Source of the DNA: Scortum barcoo
Lineage: Eukaryota > Chordata > Actinopteri > Centrarchiformes > Terapontidae
Assembly (NCBI GenBank): GCA_023238725.1
Contig: CM041550.1
Span: 22,440,586-22,504,585, forward strand
DNA: 64,000 nucleotides
Direction: 5' to 3'
Shown: in pieces, positions 1 through 12,538 of the stretch
Layout: the number at the start of each line of letters is the position of its first letter
How positions within the stretch are numbered: position 1 is the stretch's first letter
The notes under the pieces: generated by a model
What the model was told of the DNA's origin: nothing
The model's database searches: none
Seen by the model: only the letters and a program-made list of their open reading frames with translations
Translations under genes and position numbers: made by a program

Positions 1-46
1 ACTGATTTAGCAATATTATCATCTTAAAGTTATTTAACTGACCGAC

Positions 47-157
47 CTAAAAGAAATGGATAGGGTATGAGTGGAAAAGGAAGCGAGATTGAGTAAGCGT
101 GAAAAGAAATGGACAGGGTATGAGTGGAAAAGGAAGCGAGAGTGAATAAGTGTGATG
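47..157. repeat. Tandem duplication, 53-bp unit, two copies
   Basis: The segment starting at 51 (AAGAAATGGA) recurs at 104, giving a period of 53 bp. The copies differ by only a few substitutions (for example GGATAGGG against GGACAGGG). They are purine-rich and have no coding potential I can recognise. This may be a small minisatellite. Confidence 0.85.
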
Positions 158-1689
158 AGAGAAGGTGAGAGGGAAAACTACAGGACCAATGTATCTGTGA
201 AGTGTATGGAAGTGCCAAGTGGAGCCACTAACCACTAATGTTAACAACCAGAGATGGACCAGTGACAGCTGTCTCGTGACTCATGTGATATACGTGAAAT
301 ATGAAATATGCAGGGAGAGGGACTGCAGATATTGCAAAGAAGCAAATGGTGTGTGGAAACTTCACACAATGAATCAAAAATACTGTGAACTCAAGCCTGC
401 AAGCGCGTTCATTTTCTTTGGCCAGTTCTGACATAAAGTATGTACGCCACAGGTATGAAAGTTCACATTACACATCTCTTTTCTTCTGGTTGAAAAAGGC
501 CAAAGCAATATACTTTTTGAGAAGGTTAACAGAGAAGAAGATTGGACTTTGGCCAAGCCCTAGGATCTCTCTCTGAGGCTTCCCATTGGACAGCAGCCTT
601 AATGGACAGGCAACATTCCACCTCTAAGTGGTTTGACATCTTGCTGCCATAAATAAACGCTAACAGCGACGCTCTATTAGGCTAAACAAGGCTCTGTGTG
701 TCCCTCCAAAGCCAGGAAGCGCCCTCCTAATGGTACACTAATGCCTTTATTGGATTACTGCAACATCTCCTATTCCAGTGCGTCACGACTACAGCATTCT
801 GTTGGATTTGATGGAATGGAGATGGCTTGGGTAGGATTGATATCACCCAGGCTTAAGATGTCTGCAATTAAGAATATTTCCAGCTGAAGATTATACTCAT
901 CTCCGATTACTAAATGCTTTTTTCGCCGATAGAAGCTGCAGATCTTTTGTACAGTTGGGACTGATTCCATAATACGCTTATGCTTTTAGAGTAGGCAACA
1001 TGTGTTCATAAGATTTACATGGCTCACTGGACTTCTGCTTGGCATCACAAATAAATAAAATCACGGCATTATGACTCACTCTGGATATAAGTGTCCGCAA
1101 AATTGCACTTATGGTTTTCATTATGTCAAAGTGTTAGTAGAGTAATGAACATGAAAGGGAGGAATATGGACAAAAAAATTCCCTTCTGCAAAACATTCAA
1201 GCTTTTTATAATTGGTAACACACATTTTGACTTTTTTCAAAACTCTTCAGACAGTTCTCTTTGGTGACATTTAGCTCAGCACAACACTTAATCTCCATCA
1301 TCCAAAATGTGCGAAAGCGGTCAAAACACTTGATACACATGAACACTGAAGACATTTGTCACGGTAATCTTTACAAAAATAGAATTAAAAAAACATAAAG
1401 CATATAAAAATAATGTAACTTTACAACATGTATCACTTTTATCTTTGAAATATTCTATGTATTTCTTATTTACTTAGCATATACCAGAATTCCAGAGTAA
1501 TTCTCAGTGCACAAAATGAAACTAAAGTAGTTCCAGTAATGCAACATAAAACTTTACATAAATGAACCATACATACTCGGTTGGGACAGCTTTTTAAATG
1601 TCTGTTTAGATGCAGACATAACAGAATGTAACAAATAGCAATTTACCATATGTTCTGATAAAACATGTATATCCTAATGGGAGTGCTCT
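158..1689. other. Non-coding stretch, no gene seen
   Basis: No long ORF, RNA gene or recognisable repeat is visible. The part around 690-1000 is less AT-rich and has mixed composition with words such as CAATTAAG and CTAATGCC. It could be a conserved non-coding element, but that is only an impression. From about 1130 to 1680 the sequence is AT-rich and looks like ordinary intergenic or intronic DNA. Confidence 0.5.
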
Positions 1690-2012
1690 CTTTCAGTGAC
1701 AATACCTCCATCCATCGAGCATGAGGGGTCAGTGAATGGTTTAATGAGCATGAAAAGGATGTGAATCATATGCTATGGCCTTCACAGTCACCACATCTCA
1801 ACCCAGTTGAAACACCTGTGGGAGATTTTGGACTGACCTGTTAGACAGCTCTCCACCACCACCATCAAAACACCAAATGAAGGAATATGTTTTGAAGGAT
1901 GGTGTTCATGCCCCTCAGGAGAGTTCAGAGATTGGGAGAATCAATAACAAGGAACACTGAAGCTGTTCTGGAGGACCAACACCTCACTAAGACTTCTAAT
2001 TTTGTTTTTTTC
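1690..2012 (+). mobile_element. Tc1/mariner-like transposon relic, 3' part of transposase (copy 1)
   Basis: Translation from 1734 gives EWFNEHEKDVNHMLWPSQSP followed by HLNPVE. This matches the region of Tc1/mariner transposases holding the last catalytic acidic residue (family pattern SPDLNPIE-x-LW). The expected D before LNP is H here. The E survives at 1809-1811 but is followed at once by a one-base insertion, which moves the next residues out of frame. Further on, the frame opening at 1899 continues the C-terminal part up to about 2010. The start of the transposase and both terminal inverted repeats are missing or too diverged to see. This is a dead, 5'-truncated relic. It belongs to the same family as the copy near 54.7 kb and lies in the same orientation. 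Confidence 0.7.
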
Positions 2013-2046
2013 TTTAATTTATCATCTGCCTGCCTGTGTGTATTCT

Positions 2047-2088
2047 TGTGTGTGTGTATATATACATGTATATATATATATATATATA
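2047..2088. repeat. (TG)n/(TA)n compound microsatellite
   Basis: A short TG run passes into a (TA)n tract, interrupted once by CATG. It separates the Tc1-like relic on the left from the LINE tail on the right. Confidence 0.9.
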
Positions 2089-2099
2089 AAATCCCCCAG

Positions 2100-2735
2100 T
2101 TGCCCATTTTCCTGGGCGGTCTGTTCCTCTTTCAAGCTCAGGTCCTCTACCAGAGCCCTGGGAGCCCGAGGGTCCTGCACAGTATCTTAGCTATCCCTAG
2201 CACTGCACTCTTCTGGACAGAGATCTCAGATGTTGTTCCTCGGATCTGCTGGAGCCACTCTCCCAGCTTGGTGGTCACAGCCCCGAGTGCTCCGATCACC
2301 ACAGGGATCACTGACGTCTTCACGCCCCACATCCTTTCCAACTGTTCTCTTAGCCTCCTGGTATTTCTCCAGTTTCTCGTGTTCCTTCTTCCTGATGTTG
2401 CTATCACTTGGGATTGCCACATCTATCACTACAGCCCTCTTCTGCTCTTTGTACACCACCACAATGTCCGGCTGGTTTGCCATCACCTGTTTGTCTGTCT
2501 GTATCTGGAAGTCCCACAGCATCTTAGCGTGGTTATTCTCCACCACCTTTGGAGGTGTGGCCCATTTTGACCTCGGGACTTCCAGTCCAAACTCTGTACA
2601 GATGTTCCTGTACACTATGCCAGCCACCTGGTTATGGCATTCCATGTACGCTTTACCTGCTAGCATTTAACATCCTGCTGTTATGTGTTGAATTGGCTAA
2701 GGGGCTTCTTTGCACAGCCTGCACCTTGGATCTTG
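2100..2735 (-). pseudogene. LINE C-terminal tail: CCHC zinc motif plus restriction-like endonuclease, broken
   Basis: Read on the minus strand, the segment starts near 2732 with DPRCRLCKEA, then IQHITAGC, a C-x2-C...H-x4-C zinc-knuckle pattern. Then come CHNQVAGIVYRNIC and a PD-(D/E)xK-like core, QPDIVVV...AVVIDVAIP (2400-2477). This order, zinc motif then PD...D nuclease, is the C-terminus of non-LTR retrotransposons that use a restriction-like endonuclease (R2/R4/Rex6-type) rather than an AP endonuclease. In such elements the enzyme nicks target DNA to prime reverse transcription. The copy is dead: in-frame stops lie at 2697-2699 (TAG) and 2667-2669 (TAA). A frameshift near 2362 moves the conserved IPVVIGALGAV segment into another frame, which runs to about 2147. 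The reverse transcriptase is absent. The exact clade is uncertain. Confidence 0.75.
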
Positions 2736-2736
2736 C

Positions 2737-2741
<5 letters not shown>

Positions 2742-2788
<47 letters not shown>
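2742..2788. repeat. (TA)n microsatellite
   Basis: A pure alternating TA tract of about 47 bp. It abuts the truncated (N-terminal) side of the LINE tail. The small ORFs running through it are repeat artefacts. Confidence 0.97.
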
Positions 2789-2790
<2 letters not shown>

Positions 2791-2940
2791 ATTTGGTAGG
2801 CTGAGTCTGAGAACATAAATGCATTTTGTGTGAAAGCGATGAGAAGTGATCCATATTTTAGTCCACATCAATTTCTGTTGTGCTTTTTTTGTAAAGAGTA
2901 AAAGTAAACTCAGTATTAAGAAATACGTGTTACCTTTTGT

Positions 2941-2959
2941 AAAAAAAAAAAAAAAAAAA
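2941..2959. repeat. poly(A) tract, 19 A
   Basis: A homopolymer run. There is no recognisable SINE or LINE body immediately upstream, so I do not call it a retrotransposon tail. Confidence 0.9.
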
Positions 2960-3499
2960 CCGTAAACCCTAATATAACATTGATTTTCATTAAATCCACA
3001 CACTTATGCATTTGCAGAGATAAAAGACTATTATCATTTCCCCATTATTTACACTGCCCTTGAGGTTGCAAATTCTAACCTGCAGACTACGGAAGCAATT
3101 ACTGTGCAAATAATGCAGATGGTGCAACAAAGTACTTAAGAAAATGGTTTTTCCATTAGACAGACACTTTGGTCTCTATAAGGACCTCGTCTTGTGTCAT
3201 CCCCTTTGAAATTGTGTGTGTGTAATGCATTCACCCATTTGTGTCCATCCATGTGTGTAGCATCCACATTCTGCGCGTGAAAGGCTATTAGTGACCTTTC
3301 CCCAGTGTTTATTAAAGAGGAATGTTACAAAGCTCTTGGACAGCTTTTAGGGGCACATTTGCTGACGACTAGTGTGTGTCATAAGAACATGTTTTTGTAT
3401 GTTTTGTTTGCAACAGGTCTGGATGAACCGACATACTGTATTTGCAGACGCATACAGTATAATATATGTCAACCATTACACAGCAATGGATACAAACAG

Positions 3500-3533
<34 letters not shown>

Positions 3534-3540
3534 ATACACA
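3500..3540. repeat. (CA)n microsatellite
   Basis: A CA dinucleotide run with two late TA interruptions (ACATACACATACACA). Confidence 0.95.
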
Positions 3541-6394
3541 GCCCAAGCATTTTATTGTTCTCGTCTTGCATGCTTAATGACCTGGTAATGGATCCATTGA
3601 ACGATTGAGTAGGCCTCTCACACCCAGAGGAGTTTGTTAGTGGTGGTAATGACAATGATGAGGGAGGCAGTCGCCCTCAATATCTGCTTATTGCTCATAA
3701 ATCTCTCCATAGGAAATTCAGCCGTCATTCACTCACCTCTCCATATCACCACTCAACTGTTTGAAGCAGTGGGGTGTAGTTCACCTTTGACAACAGGACT
3801 TTCCTCTGTCCATAATTGTGCCTCAGTTTTTCAAAGGGCCCTTAGAGCCACTTAAGCAAACGTTACGGTGTTTTCTGACCTCATTGTCTCATGTCTGAAC
3901 ACCTGGGTACTCCCCATTCACAAGCAGAAATCACAAATGGTCATGAAACTTAGGCAGTGGAACATAAGTACTAATGCATACCTTATCAACTCCTCACACC
4001 TAATGAGCAAATTAGAAAGCATTAGTGGTGCTTTGAATGTTATGGCGCTTTCAGTTTTACTTCAGACTGACATCACCTTTTAACTACTAATGGGTTCTAA
4101 AGACTTGACCACTGCTTCCCATGGAGCACACATCTGCATGTACAGACCAATGATTATGGACCCATCCAACCTGTGTGGTACAGGCTGTGTAAATCATAGA
4201 TATTGTACGCTGACCCAGCATCCACTTAGGAAAGTGACATACATGTTTTGCCTGACTCAAGACCATAGGTTTGCCTCATTTGGGGCTAATGGCAGAGAGT
4301 GTAAGCATCTGGCTTTTACCCCTGTTGTCAGAGAAAATTAGAAAGCAATGGTTATGTGAGCTAATGTAGAAAAATGATTACACTATGTAAGTGCTACACC
4401 TATAATGACAGACAGAACCTTCTAATCTTATCATCCTATATATATTATTCTTATTGACCAAACTAATGTCTCTGCTTGTACAAACAGAGTAACAATTCAT
4501 AACCTTGGTTTGTTAGGTGCCATACATCAGGATTAAGAGTCTACAACCATGCTAGCAGGACAGTACAGTGGGTAACTGTTAAACAGCATGCTCAGTTGTC
4601 ACATGACTGATGTTTCACACTCAAAAGCTTTAAAGAAGAAAGGGGGATTGTGCTTTGAAAAGATCATAGGTGAACCTTTAAGCTTTAAGCTTGAGATTTG
4701 CTCAATATTGAATTTCCATGACCATGGAAATCACAGTGGTAGTTCTACAGCCTACTTAAACACTTGTGTAATTACACAGGTAGAGATGACCTGGATCTGT
4801 AGAGATCCTCCTCCAAGGTCCTTTACAATACAAAGTTAGCATGATAGTTCCCATAGCATCTGACACTGTTTAGAAATGCAACAGACAGTTCATTTATTCA
4901 AGTGCAGTAAGACAAATATAATAGTTATTCCTCAAAAGACATTACTGCTTTTCTGAAAAGGCTATCCCGTGCTGCATAAATGTGGCCACTTGTCACCATC
5001 AAGTCATGGGATGCTCTTTTATTTACTTCTACTGCATTATTGTATCTTGATGCTCAGAAGCTCAGCTATTCAGAAATGAACTATTGTTGACTTTATACTG
5101 AAGAAGGCTTTGCATATATTGCAATATAAGAGCTTAATGTTGTAAGAGCAAGAAACAAGAAACTTTATTACGTTATTGAAACAAGTTTAATGCAAGCCAA
5201 CAATCTAGATGCTGAGAACATGTGGTAAGTCTACAGTTCTGTCCACTGGGAGGAAACATATTGATGATTTATTCAATCTGAGTTTCCTTCGCTGATTATT
5301 TTATCCCCATTTAACATAATATTATTTTACTTCCTTATCCAGACCAGTGCGCACTTTATCTTTAGCATAACACATTACAAAAAGAGCAATGACATTAGTA
5401 ATTATGTACAGACTGTACCATGCATTCACTTCTGAACAGGTTTTCAGAAGTACAGTGAGAGATTTCTGAGACAGTGAGTTTTCAGAAGGGAAAGGGGGCA
5501 GAAAGGGCCAGTGCCAAAGTATTTGGTACCCTGAGATCTTCTGAAGGCTTTAGGGTAAAGTTGTCCTAAATAACTGACAGTAGACTGATGGATGTACAAC
5601 AGAGCTCAGGCTATTATCGGACACAAGGTGACTTCTGCAGGGCTATTTTTTCAGTCCTCTTCACAGGCGTATTCTCATATCTGGTTCATCTGGTGGAGTG
5701 ACGAGATGAAACCTCTGAGCGGGCTATCCATAAATGGCTCGAATGAAAGATTGGCAGTGAAGTTTATGAAAAAAGGAGGAAGCAAAGAAATCAACCAATC
5801 AAAAAAGTTGAAGCCTACAGTGTGAGGTAGTGATTCGCTCTTAAGAGCACTTGGGTGAGTAATCTTTTTTAGGGCACCGAGCTGCCATTGTGATACTGTG
5901 AGCATGTGGGTTAGTGTTTCTCAGGGGCTTGTATGCATGAGGGAAAATAGCTTTGTTGAAACTTTGTTGCTCATTAGGCATCATAAGCACACCAAGGTTG
6001 GATCCTAATTGAATCATAAAATGCTTGACAGCCTTGTTTCTGCACGGAATAGTAGTCAGCAACCAAGTGAATGCAATTACTCATTGTAGTTTAACTTAAC
6101 CTTTTCAAAAAGAGTCTGTTCAAGTTCATGACAGGAATATCTCATTTTGAAAGAGCTTTCAAGCTACTTAACTCCATTTACTGTTCAGTAGGTACAAAAC
6201 AGAAAACCAAATCCTCCGAAATGAATCGAATCCTCTTACATTGTAGAAACATGGAAACAAACCTGATCTTTTCTTCATGATTGGGTGTTAATAGAGTAGT
6301 GAACATTAATTTCTTAGCATGAACTCTCACACACTGTGTATACTATTTACTGTATGTGTGGTAAATATCAATCATCATTTCAGTGTCTAAATTT

Positions 6395-6905
6395 TCCCAT
6401 TTTATTTGCTCTAATCCCTTGCAGCGGGTCAAGAGAGAGGAGAGGAGCAGAGGGAGAGTTGAGGGAGAATAATGCCATTTCAGGATAGGCCTTATTTAAT
6501 TTACTGCAGGTCGATAGAGGTTCTCCAATTGCCTCTCCCAGATTAATAAGTAACCCACACGCGCTGTCCATCACTGTCCATCTCCCATTAGGCCTCTGAA
6601 ATGGGGGCCTGAATTGCCTGGCAAGGTTGACTCTGATGGAAAACACACTCTCTAACTCCTTTTCTCTCTCCATCGCCATCCATTTCTCTCCCTCACGCTC
6701 CCCTTTTTGCTATCAGGTTTCATTTTTAAGACGTACTCCCTGCAGAGAAAAACAGATCAACTGCATTAAAAACACACAATTATTCATAAATGCCTCGTGA
6801 TAATGAGCGGCATATAATGTCATCTTTGGCATTAAGCGTGCATGCGAGAAATAGCAGCGGATGTCAGTACATTTATCCTTGACTTTCTGCAGAAATCTAC
6901 ATAAC
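6395..6905. promoter_or_regulatory. Candidate conserved non-coding element
   Basis: About 500 bp of complex sequence with no simple repeats and no long ORF. It has several homeodomain-like words, for example AGATTAATAAG near 6541, CCCATTAGGCC near 6585 and CAATTATTCAT near 6777. Composition and texture resemble deeply conserved developmental enhancers of vertebrate gene deserts. This is inference from appearance only; conservation was not tested. Confidence 0.3.
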
Positions 6906-9900
6906 ATTTAGTGTCCATAAAACCTGCTATCTTTACCTGGAAATGTGATGCCTGAGAAACAGTTCAGCCTCTGAGTCACAGTAACGCCTGAGACGAAGCA
7001 GCACCTTTTCACTGTTGGGTGGCAACTCCTCCACAGCTCCACAACACCAATATGATGGAGTGGAAGTTCCCCTTGACAGTAATTGTTACCTTTCTTGGCA
7101 GCCCTAGGAAGGGGCAATGAAGAGATTTCAGCATCCTTTTTACAGACACCCACTGAAAAATGATAAATTCTGGAACAACTCAGTTAATTATGGTGACCTA
7201 TGTGCTGTGTTAACTAGAGACTTGCACTTACAGTCCCATCTCATACCGTGTTAAACCTTTTGCAAACTAAATTATTAACTGAATTATCATTTAATTTTGT
7301 TTCTTTAAAATTCACTGTAAAGTATTTTTGTTCCTCTGTTAGAAAATGTAACTGCAGTTGACAACCAGTAAAAACCTAATCAACCCTGAGCTCGAATTGG
7401 ATGAGAAACATTATCTTATTGGCAACCCCTAAAAATGAATGATGTTCTCTTTTATAAACTGTGATTGGTTTATAAAATAGAATGTGAGGATGCACACAGA
7501 GAACCACAATCCATAATTTAGTCTCTAATCTTTCAGGGTAAACCATAAGTATGAAAATTTTCCTGTTGACTTCTCACAAAAATCTTCCCTATTTTACTGG
7601 GACTGACGATATTGGCAAGCCAGGATTTATAGTATTGTTGCAAGCATGTTTACATGTAGACGTCCACAATATATACTGATACAAAGCCTCCCTGTGTATG
7701 TTCTGTAATGTGCAGCATACCAACAAACCCTCAAACCTCAAGGACAAAATAAGTCTTGTGTCAGTGTCTTTCAAAATGACCCAGACTGCTGTTCCAAAAA
7801 CAACTCATATGAGCATTTAGGAAACCAGGAAAAGCACGGGTGCAAACAATAAGATTACTGATTGCTGAATTCTATTCAGATGCTGCAGTTTCAAGGTCCC
7901 GGCTTTGCACATGATGGCTTGCTGGCACACTTGACAAAGACAGAGCCTTATTTAGTCATCGGTCATTAATCATACATGCCTACATACATACGTACAGAAA
8001 ACAAACAAAAACCCCCACATTCCTGTACAATACTCGCATAGATCTGAAACAAATGAACAAACATATGCACTAAGTTTTCCCTTATTTGCCTTGCACATAG
8101 TATTAGTCTCATATAGATACTTAAAAATAATCATATGTTCCCCTTGATCCTCATAAACATATTAAAACTGGTAAGAGGAGAGCTATGCCAAAAAGGGATG
8201 AAGTATTCTTTATAGCTGGATAATCTGTATATTATCTATAATCCATAAGGAAAAGGGAAACTTGTCTATTTATTTCCTTGAAAATTGTTACCATCCAGTA
8301 TATGGAATACATTCTAAAAGCCAATGCACACTTGAGATGTGCCTTTGGATGGTTTGAAGCTTGCTCCTTTGTGGAGAACAGCAGCTGCAGTCAGCATGAA
8401 TTCACAGCGGTTACAGTGGATTCCAATAGTGACCCAGAGTCACAGCAAAAAAATGTGGCAAAACATTTCAAACATCCATAGAAATGTCTTAAAGTGCTCC
8501 AGCAGAATGTCCTACTTCTGCTCCGCTCATCTTTTATTCTATATGGTCTAAGCAATGCTTGTTTTGCCAGTAAATTTGTGACGTTAGAGCAGCGTTTTGA
8601 ACTATGACGATGTGATAGTGTGACATGAAAGCAATGTATTTAGCTATTTTGTGGAGAGACAGTATGTGGTTCATTTGCCTTAGTGATTTGCTAATCCATG
8701 GCTCATTTCCCATGTCAACATTTTGAAGCATCCATTTGAAAAGCGCCGACATCAAACATTTTGCAGATACGTGGAACAAAATTCCAGATAAACATTCGAG
8801 AAGTAATATTACATAACCTTTTATTAAAATCAGTAGATGGCCCTCAGGTGGATTTATGTTACAAGGCCTCACAACGTGTTGGCTCTTGTACCAGATAATC
8901 CAGCAGAGACTGATGCTGAGGATCTGAGTGAGGATAACGTATTATCTCCCCACAACAGCCGAGTTGAATGAGGATTCTCCTTCAGAGTAAAGAATAGAGA
9001 TGGAGAGACAGAGGAGCCAGATAAAAACATGACAGAGGTGGTACATGCCCCTTTATAGGTAAGGTTTATAGGTACTTTCCACAATAGGAAAACACTAACA
9101 TTGGCCGTTTGTAGGTTTGCTTAAAATGGCATGTGTTTACATTTTATTCACAAGTGACCTTGCTCAGTGGTGTGAAAGATGACTGTCCACCTCCAGTAGC
9201 AAAGGCACCGTCATGCTAAAAATCACTTTAATTTCCTGTGGCCACCTACATGTGAAAAGAATAATATCTAAACGTGAGTTAAGCACTCAACACTTTTTGC
9301 AGTTCTGTTCATTTTTTTGGGTAAATCCTGAACACCTCTGGCAGTTAAATGAATTAAACCATGGTTTTAAGCAAGAGGTTAAAGCTAGTCTTTTGTCCCC
9401 CACAAAGCACAGTACCTTCTTTTGAATAAGAGAGATATTCTTGGAATATCCATTTTACACAAAAGATGTTTCCTCATTTTAGTTTTCCATCATCATCCAG
9501 AAATGTGTGGTGTTTAGTGAACTGCAAATGTAATAGGTCTCTGGCTCATCATGGCCTTCAAACAGCAAGCATCCTGGAAGAGGAAATAGGTAATAAGTAA
9601 TGTCATTTTTAAGGCTGTTCACCAAATATAGCTGGCATATGCAGAGAGGGAGCATAATGAAACATTCACAGAAAACCTGACGAGAATCTTTAGATTGTAG
9701 TCTGTCTGTCTAGTTGTCTTGTTCTTGATGTAATGTAAAATTCATAGAAAATTAAACAATAGGGACTTTTAAATGAAGAGAAAGACCCACGTCCTTTCGT
9801 GAATTATCAGTGGATCACTTGAATTGTACTGGCAAGTGTTCTTTGTTGTTGTTTGTTTGTCTGTGTGTTTTCCTGGCATCCATGATGCTCCTTCACAATG

Positions 9901-10439
9901 GCATTATGCAGTGTTTAAGCTCCTGGCTACTCAGTCCAAACAAATGAAGCAACGATGCAGGAGGTTCACTTAAAGTAGTCGTGTTTACCTGCAAGGCTTC
10001 CTTTGCCAGTAAGAGGTTGCTCCTTTTCTTTTTCTTTTTGTTTAAACTTAGATGTAGGGTCTGTAATACAGGCTCCCTCACAGTGGTCACTAATCAGTTT
10101 TGCATTTTTAAACCATCAAATTCCTTCTGATGCCCTTTGATTTAGAGATTTTCACATTATGCTGTCGCTAGAGCACACTGTGCTCTGTTGTAGGCTTAAT
10201 GTGTCTGCAGAACTCGAACTCTTTCTGAACCCCTGCAGATAATCAACCAAATGTGTTCCAAGCTTGTGTTTTGACTGTATGACACAAGAGTCCATTATTA
10301 GTACTGAAGAAGCTGTGAGAGTGAAGAATTTATTGTGATTAAAAAAAGGCACTGGGTCATATATACAAAAGTGAAAAATGAAAATAAATACTTTATTCAA
10401 AAGAATTCCAGTACTGAATCAAAATTTTATTTAAATTGA
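6906..10439. other. Non-coding stretch, no gene seen
   Basis: No recognisable gene or transposon. The longest open frame here is a minus-strand one of about 112 codons at 8534-8872. It has no recognisable motif and is compatible with chance. Confidence 0.5.
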
Positions 10440-10945
10440 AAATAAAACCTTTTCCTACAGTTTCTTTAAGTTTGAAGACATTGCTATATTTTTTCCACGA
10501 TCAAAACTTCAACTTAATAAGTACCTAATAACTTCCAGGTCCTTCCCCTCTCTTGACAGTGCTTTCCAGCTGACCTCCAGAGCGCCTCACCACAGCATCG
10601 CTCACTCAGATTCCCTCTTTTTAACTCAGTTTTCTTCTTCTTATCTTTCATGTTATTTTCTTGTTGCTTGATCATTAGCTCATGTCGTTAGCTTATGTAG
10701 TGGAGAGGAGCCTGTGCAGGAGCAGCGAATGGGGCTCTGTCAGATACTCTGTTCTGATTGGTTGATTTTGACCTGGACACAGAGGATTCTTGTAAAATGA
10801 CCTTACAGGCAGCAGGTGGAGCTGGAGAAGCCTGATTTTTATCACAGATTATCTGTCGCATGTACTACTGTCAGAACATAGTGACAGCTTTAGTGGATAA
10901 GACTAACATTCATTTTTAAATAACTTACTTCTGCTTTAACCAACC
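10440..10945. repeat. Dispersed repeat, copy A
   Basis: Shares a 24-bp identical word at 10734-10757 with 38997-39020. It shares a second near-identical block at 10844-10882 with 39075-39113, in the same order and orientation. The text around both anchors is also similar (TTCTTCTT-type pyrimidine tracts, TTTTCTTGTTGCTTG against TTTTCTTATTGCTTGG). No protein or terminal repeat is visible. It is probably an old non-autonomous element; limits are approximate. Confidence 0.55.
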
Positions 10946-12538
10946 AAAGTTTATTTCTTTCTTGCTGTCAAAGCACAGAGATCATGGGAACATTAACTTT
11001 TACCGGGAAAAGTAATTCACACCCATTTTAAGGAACTCGGCCATGGCCACACATTGTTGTGTGTGGTTATTTTGCCAAAACCTCCTTTATCCAACTGTCA
11101 GCAACCTTGCTACATACGTGTGTTCAAGGAGGTTTATCTTTACGAAATCACAAGTAATAAATAAACAAAATAAGCAAAATACCCATATTATTTGGCCAAA
11201 TTCACAAAATTGTAATCAAGGTTTGATGAATGGTTTCACAAGATTTACAGCTTTTGCCTCTCCGAACAACTTAGATAAAGCAGATAAAGCATGACAGACC
11301 GGAGCATGCTTTGTGCGGTTTGATTTCACATATCTGGGAATTGAGTTACGTTGCCTTGCACAGCTTAAATAATTTATTGTTTTAGAAGAGTCAGTTTTAC
11401 TATAAACTGTGTGCTGCATGTTTTATAAAATCTCCCAGGGTTTGATTCAGTGAAGTAAGAAATCAAGTAAAATGTTGCACATTTAAGAGGTTGCTTCTCA
11501 GATATCACCAACATATAAAGTGATACTTGACTGAGCACAAAGCTGAACAAGGAGTATGAAAGATTAAGTCAAGTTATAAAATATGAATTAAGAGTCAACG
11601 TTTGCCACTTTTATCCAAACAACATGCAACAAGTGTTATTCTAAATTTTCCCATAAAACCCACCCTGTTTGTGTCTCTCAGCTGCAGGTTCAGTGGTTCC
11701 TACTTATACCTTTAAAAACCTATTTAAAGAAAGCAGCAGAAAAGAAGAATTTCATTTTTTTTAAGGAATTAGTCATTTTCTGCTGGAGATGTCACTGCAG
11801 TTTTTAGCAAATGTTATTCGAACAAGGGCAAATGGTGAATTTGTTTGTTGGGGACTATTTTCAGCTGCAGATTATTACACAATTGATGCACTAGTGAATA
11901 TTTACAACAGAAGGACAGTGTCTGTGGGACTGACTCAAAATAAACATGTTTATGGTGACATGAAGGAACATGTGCAACAGTGTGACTCATTGGTGTGTGT
12001 TTGTTTTTTTACGGGGTCTGGTGACAATGAATTAATGAAAAAAACAGAATAATACAATAAAATAAAATATTATTGTGTATGTTAAGTTTACACACAGTTT
12101 CACACTGAAAGTCAAGTTATGAATTCTGAAAAAATAAGCCTTCATTTTTTGCAAATGATAGTGACTGATTAAAATTTTTTATTTTATTGGTTTTACACAG
12201 TTCTGTATGAATAAGGTCACTGTGTATCACGTTCAGTGATGACAATATTAAATGTTTTAATATTATAAGACAAAAAAATCATTATTGGTAGGTCACAGGC
12301 AAAGAAATGTGTGTGCATCATCAGCCTATCTTTGAAATATGGACAGCTTAAATAACAAACACAAAACCTGATGAAAAAGACACAGTTGACAGGAAAGACT
12401 TGTAGGAAAGAGACCACACTGTGAATTAGACGTGAGTGAAAATGTAACAGACTCCGTGTGTCACATCACGCTCACAAAGCATTTGTTAAAAGTTGTCTTG
12501 AAAGGTCACGGTCTTGGCACAGTTTGGGAGAGGGGGCT
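10946..12538. other. AT-rich non-coding stretch
   Basis: AT-rich with many short A and T runs, especially 12040-12260. No gene or transposon is recognisable. The open frames present (up to about 87 codons at 11789-12052) have no recognisable motifs. Confidence 0.5.

Larger units (their letters stand above)
2789..6394. other. Non-coding stretch with one (CA)n tract
   Basis: Mixed, mostly AT-rich sequence with stops scattered in all frames. The only clear structures are the poly(A) at 2941-2959 and the (CA)n at about 3500-3540. No exon, RNA gene or transposon protein is recognisable. Confidence 0.5.

Noticed and set aside
1899..2570. 223-codon plus-strand ORF, the longest in the window
   Set aside because: It joins the end of the Tc1-like relic, a microsatellite and the antisense strand of the LINE tail; not a real protein.
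2230..2670. 146-codon plus-strand ORF
   Set aside because: Antisense shadow of the LINE endonuclease tail, which is clearly coding-like on the minus strand.
2941..2959. Poly(A) as a processed pseudogene or SINE tail
   Set aside because: No gene-like or SINE-like body upstream and no flanking duplication.
2737..3003. Minus-strand ORF ending in repeated Tyr/Ile
   Set aside because: Part of the frame is translation of the (TA)n tract and a poly(A); the rest has no motif.
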